NCBI GenBank assembly: GCA_022703115.1
Contig: JAKLEK010000119.1
Location: 1-5,133 of the forward strand
DNA: 5,133 nucleotides
From: Elusimicrobiota bacterium
GTDB taxonomy: Bacteria; Elusimicrobiota; Elusimicrobia; Elusimicrobiales; UBA9959
Direction: 5' to 3'
A model generated the notes under the pieces. It saw only the letters and a program-made list of their open reading frames with translations. It searched no databases and was not told where the DNA came from. Within the stretch, counting starts at the first letter, position 1, and every line of letters starts with the position of its first letter. This document shows, in pieces, positions 1-5,133 of the stretch. The translations under genes and the position numbers were made by a program.

Positions 1-3000
1 CGGCGCCGGCCTGGAACGGCCAACCGGCGGCTCCGGTCCCGTCCGCCTTCTTCACCTTGTGCAGCCTTCCACCGTCGTCACCGAAGAAGATATACTCCGT
101 GGCGCCCGGGATGCTGAAAGGAGAGCTGTATATCGGAGAATTGACGTTGTAATCCCCGGCCGGCCAACCGGCGGGAAGCTGGCTCAGGTTCGAGGACACC
201 CTGGCGTACAGTTTCCCGTCCGTGGAGGTGAAGAAGAGCACGTTATTGGCCGACACGACCTTCGCGTCCAAATAAGGGGACGACTTAATGGCCCCTCCGG
301 TCTGATAACTTGTCGGAGAAGTGCCGTCGGCGGTCCGCAGAGCCACCATCTTACCATCCTCGAGCCCTATCCAGCCGCTGTTGATCGTCGCCCTGTCATC
401 TATCGCCAATGTTCCGGATATAGGCGCGGTGACCGCGGACGCGAAGGACCACCCGGGGCACGCCGCGCCGTCGGTTTTATTGCGGCAGTATACCCGGTTA
501 TCCGCGGCTCCCATGTATATTTTTGTTCCGGTGCAGTTCACGTCGGAACATGTTATATTGGAACGCAACGCTGTTCCGATGGATTGCTTCCATACGAAGC
601 CGGCGCCGGTGTCGTCGTCCCGTACCTTATAAACGTCCCCGTTGTCGTTAGAGAAGTATATGTAGAGACTGCCGCCCTCCACGACCGGGAGCGGACTGGT
701 CCGTATCGCGGACAGAGGGGCTGTGGCGTAACTCCATTTAAGAGACCCATCCTTTCTTATCGCCCGTAAGTAGCCGTCGACCGAGCCCACATAAACCGCG
801 GAGCTGACCGAGGTCTCTCCGGAGTTGGTGTAGTAGGCCGCCGCCGCCTGTATCGCCGCGGCCGCGGGCGGGGAGTAGGGCCAGGCGGTGCCGGCGGGGG
901 GCGCCGCCGGGGCTATCAGGGTGATGGAGGAGGTTTCCACCGTAGAGGTAAGCGACGGGTCCTGCCGCTGGTCGCTGGGTCCGTCACGCACCAGGACGGT
1001 CCCGGAAGGGTCGAACCCGACCCTGAAAACGTTCTGGGCCCGGACCGAGGCGTTCTGCGTGGATTCGAAAACCACGAAGAAGGTCCGGGTGGAAGCGGCC
1101 GGGATGGAAGCGGATGGCAGGTCCGGGGAAGCCACGGTGAAAGTGGACATCCCGTTCGCGTCCACGGTAATGGCCGACATCGGCACATAGGCTATGGTGC
1201 TCAGGTCTATCCCGGATTCGTACTGCCCGGAAGTCCCGCCGCCGGTTGAATCCCGCACCAGCATAAGCGCGTTGAAAATGTTCCTGACGTCGGCCTGGGC
1301 CATCGGGGTCAGACTGGAGGTCATGATCCTGAAAGTGACCGTGGCCAGTTCCAGGGCGTTGAAACCCTCCGGGCTGTTATTGGATATGTCCAGCCTTATG
1401 GCGCTGTCCCGGGTGGCGTTGTTCATACGCGAAGGGGCCGCGGTACTGCCGTAAACGGAATGCACCGAGGCGTCGTAGGTAACAGTGCCGAGGCTTATCT
1501 GCGGCGCTGACTGCGAACCGGTGTCCGTGTTGAGTATCAGCCGGTAGACCGCGCTGCTCACCAGCGGGTATCCGTCCTGATCGTTCAGCGAATGGCCGGA
1601 CTGTACGGTGGTCTGGGGAGAGAGGTTCCCGAGAGAGACGCCGATGTCCTGAAGCCGGTAGATATGCGGCGACCGGTCGTCCGCGGCTCCCCCGGTGCGG
1701 CGGAAGATGATGTTGTTCGCCGCGGCCGCCGAGGCCTGCTCGCCCAGGTCCATAGCGAGCGGGAACCTGCGCGGCAGGACCTGTCCCTCGGCCGGATAGA
1801 GCAGCGAGTTCGCGGCCATGGTCCCGGCCCCGTTATTGCGCGCCCCCGGAGTGACTGTCACGAACGAGGTGAAATCCGCGTCGTCAAGGTCCGAATCGTC
1901 GCCCTCGGCCGGACGCCTCCCGATGGAAGCCGACGCGCCGGCGGGCGCCGCATGGGCTACCGGGACCGTTCCGCCCAGATTATCGTACCTGGAGTAATTC
2001 CCCTCCGACTGCCAGGTCACGGCGTCAACCACGGCCCCGGAAGAATTCTCGAGAGCGAGGAAATCCCCGGAGGAGCCAAAGCCCTGCTGGCCGAAAACGT
2101 CGGTGAACGAAAGGCCGTCGTCGCTCCTGGAAGAAGGGTCGATAAGGGTATAGTTGCGCGGATATATCTTTCTCGTGAACCTGAACCTGAGCCCGTTCGC
2201 AGAGGCTGCGGCGTTCCTTAACGAATAGCCGGAAAGGGTAAGCGTGGAAACGGAGGAAGTATTGTAGAACTCCACGAACTGCCCTCCCATGCCGCCGTAG
2301 GACACCTCGTTTATCCGCACGGTATCGGTGGCAATGGAGTTCGAGTAGTTTTTCGTCGGAGTAGGATCTATCTCAAAACGCTCCCCTCCATCCACGGTCC
2401 TGGCGAAGGACTGCCCCGCCGAAAGCCCGGCCGGCCATCCGACCCTGCTCACCTCATATCCCCAGACGTCATTAAGCGCCAGTTGATAGGCGAAGGCGCC
2501 GTTCAGGTTCATGGCCAGGTTGGTTATCGTAAAGGTGGACATGGCGTTAACCAGGTCACCCGACTGCCCCGTCCAGGCCAGGGCCGGGGACTCGTACTCT
2601 ATATAGTAAAGATTCCAGCCTGTCAGAGAGAAGGTGCTGGAAGTGCCGTTATAAAGTTCCACCCAATCCTCAGCTTGCGACGCGCCAGCGGCGTATATCT
2701 CGTTCACCTGCACGGGCGGAGAGAGTCTGAGTTCGGGATATACTTCGTATGAGTTGAGCGGAGAACCGTCGGCCTTGACCAGACGGAAACAATAGGCCGA
2801 ACCGGCCGATATGCCGTTATCCCTGAGCGCGAAATCCCAGAGCCCGTCCTGATTGCGCGCAATACCCGAAACGCCGTTGGTCAGTTCATTAAGCTCCTCG
2901 TAACTCTGTCCCACGCTGACATGCGCTCCGTGCCGGGGATCTCCTGCGTTGGCGGTCAGGGCCGCCCCATCGGCCGGAGAATTATTCTTGAACGCCACGG

Positions 3001-5133
3001 CCGTACCGGCCGTCACATCGGCATAAGCGGAAGGGACCCCGTTCGGCGCCGCGCACGTGCCGTCACCTTTGCCCGCGAACTGCAACTTGAACGACTGTCC
3101 TCCGAGCGGAAGATCCACCTGCCCTATATGGACCGCCGCCCGCAGTCTGAACGCGGAGCCGGCCGAGGGAAGCGCGGCCGGAACGTCCTGGGCCGCCAGC
3201 GGCGCTCCCACGTCCGCCGTGTCGGTGTTCGCAAAGAAGCGGTAAGCCGACTGCGTGAACGTAGTTGCCGGAGGGGCCGGCCAGAAGGCGAAGGAAGCCC
3301 CGCTGACGGCAGCGGAGGCGAGCGCGGTTTCCAGCGCGGAACCGCCGTTGGCGTCCGACCAGTCGAAGGAAGGCCCGGCGCCCATCAGAAGCCTTTTCGC
3401 GATAAGTCCGCCCTGGCCGGAAGTGCCGGAGGAAACGGTCAGGATAAGCCGGTCCTTGCTCACCGGGTCCTGCGCTATGTCGTACCTCATCTGAGTGGCT
3501 CCGGAAACCGGCGCGGGACCGGTGTCGGCCTGGACCGTGAACCCATTATACCAGCTTATCAGGTTCGGACCGGTCACGTCGGAATAAACCACGACCCCCG
3601 TGGAAACGCCGCCGCTCTTGAGCCACCCCGCGGCTACCAGGCGCGTCCCCGCGGCGGGGTCCAGACAGGCCGTATCCACGTTCGCCCTGTTGGTCCAGGC
3701 GGTCCCGGACCAGTATCCTATCTGCATATCCGCGCTGTTGGCTGTGCCCGTTTTTCCGATGGAAGCGAAAACCATCTGGTCGCTTTCCAGGTCCGCGGCG
3801 AGGTCGAGGTTTTCGGCGGCGTCCGCGAAGGTCGGCGGCGTCTGCGCTCCGCCCCAGGTATGCAGAGGGGTCCCGCCGGTCCAGGTCGCGACCGCGTACC
3901 TGACCCCGTTGGTTCCGGCCCCGCCGGCGGAATTAGCCCAGACCGCCATGATATCGCCGCTTATCGACTCGTATTCCACGTCGAAGTCCTCCACGTCCTG
4001 GGGCGAAGTTATCACCTCCAGCGAAGTATCCAGAGCGGCCGAAGGTTCGTTCTCCCAGGCGGACCCGTTCCAGACCATGGCGGAGAGATCCGAATTGGCA
4101 TCGGCCCATATAGCGGCTATATCGCCGTATTCCGCCCTTCGGTCTGAAGCCATTTTCACCCATTGCACTATCCCGTCCGTCCGCGCCGCGCTCAGAGTAT
4201 TCTCCGCCGACCAGTTCCCGGAACCGCAGGCGGAGCTTCCCGACTTGGTGCGGTATCCCAGTTCGTTGTTCGAGGCGGCGTTATTGGAATAAAGCACCAG
4301 GACATCGCCGGTGGCGGTTTCGTAGGCTATGTCGAAACGACGTGTCAGTTCGTTCCCGCCCACGGTATGGGTCCATTCCTCGCTCCAGTTGGCTCCGTCC
4401 GTACACAGCACATGCAGTACCCCATCCCTGACATAACCGGCCACGGCTTCCTGAACGCTGTCCAGCGGCGAGGTCTTTATTACGAACAGGGAACCGGGAA
4501 CTCCGGAGACGGTCTCTTCGGCGCTGCCGAAATTATTTCCGGTCTTGTAATAGTTCCGGAACCGTGGAGACGAATTCCCGGCCTGGCCGTAGAGCAGAAC
4601 TCCGTCTCCCGCGGAATGCAGGACCGGGAACGCGAGCGTTCTTCGGTAGCCCAGATTCGTCCAGTCGCTGAAACCGCCGCTGTTGTGCATGGCCCGCACG
4701 CGGAAGTAGTAATAGGTGTTCGGATTGAGACTGGTGAACGCGGCGGACGGGCCGGAAGCCGGAGCGGTGGCGAAAGAGACTCCGTTCGTGGCTCCTGGAT
4801 CGAAGTTATAAGCTGTGGATACCTCGACGATATATAAAGTCGTCCCGAGCGGATTTCCGTTATTATCCCAATGGACCGAAAAGCCGTCATACGTCACGGC
4901 GCTGAAAGTGGAAGCGGCGCTCGCCGGAGGATTAGCCAGAGTGGAGGTGGCGGGATACGCCGCCCAATCGCTCGATTCACGGTAGCCGTTAGCGCGAACG
5001 AAAAGGTGATAGGTGGTATTGGGGACCAGCCCCTCCAGAACGGCCTGAAGCCCGCCCAGCGTGGAACTCGAGGCCGCGACCGGAGAAGGGGACTGGCCGG
5101 GGTTCACCGAAGCGGCCAGGGTATATCCGGTGG
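1..5133 (-). CDS. Giant multidomain secreted/surface protein (FN3, beta-propeller, lamin-tail and PQQ-like modules), partial at both ends
   Basis: Hand translation of the reverse complement gives 1,710 sense codons from 5131 down to 2 with no stop. The frame runs off both edges, so the start codon, any signal peptide and the C-terminal anchor are outside the window. Residues 1-167 are FN3-like, 168-608 are propeller-like repeats, 622-804 are a QSAYRFF module, 805-1100 are two lamin-tail-like domains, 1101-1406 are an unassigned beta-rich stretch, and about 1413-1710 are a PQQ-like propeller. The composition is rich in Gly, Ala, Ser, Thr, Asn, Trp and Tyr, with few Lys and only nine Cys. No transmembrane helix is visible. 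Such mixtures are typical of extracytoplasmic adhesins and scaffolds. I see no enzyme signature, so the function (adhesion, carbohydrate or protein binding, surface layer) is inferred from domain class. The reading frame is very secure; the role is not. Confidence 0.95.
2..913 (-). repeat. PQQ/quinoprotein-like beta-propeller with 47-49-residue blades, open at the window edge
   Basis: After a Pro/Ala linker (1407-1416), an aromatic residue recurs in phase at W1417, W1466, W1514, W1561, Y1609, W1656 and W1704 (spacings 49, 48, 47, 48, 47, 48). Each blade shows a strand plus turn of the type VYVGSVDGYLRAIRKDG, followed by the Trp: VYVGSVDGYLRAIRKDGSLKW (blade ending at 1466), IYFSNDNGDVYKVRDDDTG, KIYMGAADNRVYCRNKTDG, WIGLEDGKMVALRTADG, LFFTSTDGKLYARVSS and IFFGDDGGRLHKVKKADGTG. 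A short SSP-type strand recurs (IRTSPLPV, IKSSPYLD, IYSSPFSI). This is the outline of PQQ-like (pyrrolo-quinoline quinone/PilY1-type) propeller repeats. Six blades are in view and another begins at the edge, so seven or eight is plausible. No quinone-binding residues can be assigned, so a structural or binding role is as likely as an enzymatic one. Blade three carries four cysteines. Confidence 0.72.
914..1414 (-). other. Protein region: probable beta-sandwich domain, family not identified
   Basis: Residues 1240-1406 have strong strand alternation: SAIRLDISNNSPEG (1243-1256), LELATVTFRIMTSS (1260-1273), a short segment with DVRNIFNALMLVRDSTGGG (1281-1299), then STIAYVPMSAITVDANG (1311-1327), MSTFTVASPDL (1328-1338) and TRTFFVVFEST (1348-1358). 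The order is a hydrophobic strand pair, then D-x-x-x-I-x-x-x-x-L-x-x-V-R-D, then a strand ending in FFVVFE. It recalls beta-sandwich repeats that I associate with large proteins of Elusimicrobia and related lineages, where an acidic D-x-x-x-V-x-L-Y-R-D segment precedes a Y-F-V-V-Y strand. That link is from memory and not tested. The domain is followed by a short Pro/Ala linker leading into the C-terminal propeller. Confidence 0.4.
1415..1831 (-). other. Protein region: unassigned, beta-rich segment after the LTD pair
   Basis: Residues 1101-1239 begin right after the TPGARNN end of the second LTD with NSLLYPAEGQVLPRRFPLAM (1108-1127). Recognisable strands are NNIIFRR (1139-1145), SAVYRLILNTDTG (1193-1205) and PQISLGTVTYDAS (1210-1222). 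Between these lies a Ser/Gln/Asn-rich stretch with little hydrophobic pattern (about 1165-1188), perhaps an exposed loop. There are no cysteines and no motif I recognise. It may be one Ig-like or other beta-sandwich domain paired with the following segment. The frame is certain; the domain identity is unknown. Confidence 0.4.
1832..2335 (-). other. Protein domain: lamin-tail-like (LTD) domain, second tandem copy
   Basis: Residues 933-1100 repeat the LTD signature of the preceding domain. VRINEVSYGG (938-947) comes first, then QFVEFYNTSS (951-960) and LTLSGYSLRN (964-973), a conservative form with Trp replaced by Phe or Tyr. SSGDFLALENSSGAVVDAV (1020-1038) and TWQSEGNYSRY (1039-1049) match the usual later strands. 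The domain ends in TPGARNN (1094-1100), the TPGxxN ending common in bacterial LTDs. Just before that end is an acidic patch, EGDDSDLDDADF (1076-1087), with six Asp that could bind calcium; this is inference. At about 168 residues the copy is longer than the first. Confidence 0.82.
2336..2719 (-). other. Protein domain: lamin-tail-like (LTD) domain, first copy
   Basis: Residues 805-932 open with VQVNEIYAAG (807-816). DWVELYNGTSS (822-832) follows, then FSLTGWNLYY (834-843). This is the bacterial LTD signature: a V-x-I-N-E-I-like strand, then D-W-V-E-L-Y-N, then L-x-G-W-x-L. Later strands include MSTFTITNLAMNLNG (864-878) and VSRVGWPAGLSAGQSFART (894-912), the latter matching the usual end with a Gly-Trp and a Ser-x-x-R strand. 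The Ig-like LTD fold is common in secreted bacterial nucleases and surface proteins, where it is thought to mediate binding or anchoring. No nuclease domain is visible beside it here. Confidence 0.82.
2720..3268 (-). other. Protein domain: QSAYRFF-type extracellular module, function unknown
   Basis: Residues 622-804 form one module of about 180 residues. It opens with TQSAYRFFANTDTADVGAPL (626-645), continues through FRLRAAVHIG (661-670), SFKLQFAGKGDGTCAAP (680-696) and VGQSYEELNELTN (740-752), and ends with LWDFALRDNG (764-773) and AYCFRLVKADGSPL (779-792). The alternating hydrophobic pattern suggests a beta sandwich. The two cysteines, C693 and C781, are the only ones in the module and could form an internal disulfide. 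I recall closely similar sequences in giant proteins from candidate phyla, often directly after repeats like those in residues 168-608, but I cannot name a family entry with certainty. It sits between the first propeller and the LTD pair. Confidence 0.5.
3308..4630 (-). repeat. About eight degenerate 50-60-residue repeats, probable beta-propeller
   Basis: Residues 168-608 divide into about eight units: 168-210, 211-259, 260-320, 321-378, 379-435, 436-492, 493-546 and 547-608. Each good unit has a strand of type hydrophobic-Asp-hydrophobic (FDIAYE at 266, FDVEYE at 383, LDLAAD at 442, YDIAQD at 550). A second strand follows (DVLVLYSNN at 276, DIAAIWADA at 337, DIMAVWANS at 393, DRLILTVSS at 560), then an aromatic hairpin such as MVWNGSAWENE (352-362) or IGYWSGTAWTNR (471-482). 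Equivalent positions recur every 49-61 residues. Four-strand units of this size repeated seven or eight times are typical of beta-propellers. The Asp-box of sialidases is not present. From memory, similar runs occur in large proteins of uncultivated groundwater bacteria. The first two units fit least well, and the ligand is unknown. Confidence 0.65.
4631..4933 (-). other. Protein domain: complete fibronectin type III-like domain
   Basis: Residues 67-167 (about 100 residues, the usual FN3 length) begin with a Pro/Ala linker (NPPASAAS). They continue with a strand carrying the core Trp in SVHWDNNGNP (W88), then LYIVEVST, and then the hallmark LNPNTYYYFRVRA (135-147). The domain closes with GFSDWTNLGYRRTLA. 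The Trp followed about 50 residues later by L-x-P-x-T-x-Y-x-F-x-V-x-A is the standard FN3 signature. Its C-terminal strand leads straight into the propeller-like repeats. A non-FN3 Ig-like fold is possible, but the motif match is good. Confidence 0.8.
4934..5131 (-). other. Protein domain: C-terminal part of a fibronectin type III-like domain
   Basis: Residues 1-66 carry the second half of an FN3 fold. The diagnostic piece is LVPNTTYHLFVRANG (35-49), matching the FN3 pattern L-x-P-x-T-x-Y-x-x-x-V-x-A that covers strands E-F. It is followed by SSDW and a Thr/Ser-rich strand ending in STLA. The first strands, with the usual core Trp, lie beyond position 5133. The next domain begins at once with NPPAS, as in tandem FN3 arrays, so more FN3 copies probably lie upstream in the gene, outside the window. 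FN3 modules usually act as spacers or binding platforms in bacterial surface proteins and secreted enzymes. Confidence 0.75.

Noticed and set aside
458..550. c-type heme motif in the Cys-rich propeller blade
   Set aside because: No CxxCH is present: the first pair is C-x4-C and is followed by Thr-Gly, not His.
59..769. Plus-strand open frame of 236 residues, and similar ones at 1592-2221, 2483-2752 and 4163-4837
   Set aside because: Same explanation: antisense frames lacking stops because TTA, CTA and TCA are rare in the real gene. No convincing ribosome binding site or protein family signal.
838..880. G+C-rich run (gccgccgccgcc and gcggccgc) as a regulatory element or terminator
   Set aside because: It simply encodes alanine and proline codons of the linker and first blade, and lies in the middle of an intact frame.
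2921..4147. 408-residue plus-strand open frame starting at ATG
   Set aside because: It is in codon register antisense to the minus-strand gene. Its translation is Arg/Gly/Pro-rich with no domain pattern, and its stop is the antisense of a TCA serine codon. The opposite strand gives recognisable FN3, propeller and LTD motifs.
3600..4292. Plus-strand open frame of 230 residues in another register, plus smaller ones at 321-632, 888-1190, 1194-1454, 3057-3245 and 3255-3494
   Set aside because: Low-complexity translations opposite well-patterned propeller and beta-domain codons; chance frames in G+C-rich DNA.
4355..4501. Sialidase/BNR Asp-box in the first propeller (CTDGANW, residues 243-249)
   Set aside because: The Asp-box needs S/T-x-D-x-G-x-T-W/F; here Asp and Gly are adjacent and spacing to Trp is wrong, and no catalytic Arg triad can be placed.
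4480..4890. Minus-strand open frames at 4480-4890, 3933-4163, 916-1188 and 553-750
   Set aside because: They are on the correct strand but in the wrong register relative to the 1,710-codon frame. Their translations are Arg/Ser/Pro-rich and lack any domain motif.
1..5133. CRISPR array, tRNA/rRNA, insertion sequence, intergenic promoter or terminator
   Set aside because: The whole window is continuous coding sequence. No regularly spaced identical repeats, tRNA cloverleaf features, terminal inverted repeats or transposase motifs were seen on either strand.

Overview
The whole window lies inside one very large protein-coding gene on the minus strand. Reading the reverse complement from position 5131 down to position 2 gives 1,710 consecutive sense codons with no stop. 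The frame is open at both window edges, so neither the start codon nor the stop codon is present. There is no intergenic space, and I see no promoter, terminator, RNA gene, CRISPR array or insertion sequence. The numbering below counts residue 1 as the codon at 5129-5131 and residue 1710 as the codon at 2-4.

The protein is a mosaic of extracellular-type beta domains. In N-to-C order (high to low coordinate) they are: the end of one fibronectin type III-like domain (residues 1-66); a complete FN3-like domain (67-167); about eight degenerate repeats of 50-60 residues that look like a beta-propeller (168-608); a cassette marked by a QSAYRFF motif (622-804); two tandem lamin-tail-like (LTD) domains (805-932 and 933-1100); a beta-rich stretch I cannot name (1101-1406); and a PQQ/quinoprotein-like beta-propeller with a 47-49-residue period, still running when the window ends (about 1413-1710). 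I see no catalytic motif. The likely role is a secreted or cell-surface adhesion, scaffold or binding protein, inferred from domain types only.

Organism: the DNA is about 60% G+C by eye, yet isoleucine is mostly ATA and AGG is a common arginine codon. Together with a giant FN3/LTD/propeller protein, this fits an uncultivated bacterium of the kind recovered from groundwater or sediment metagenomes (Elusimicrobiota, Omnitrophota or candidate phyla radiation lineages). The lineage is a low-confidence inference.

Several long open frames on the plus strand are antisense shadows. Five of them lie exactly codon-on-codon opposite the real gene. They exist because the real gene almost never uses TTA, CTA or TCA, the codons that would read as stops on the other strand.
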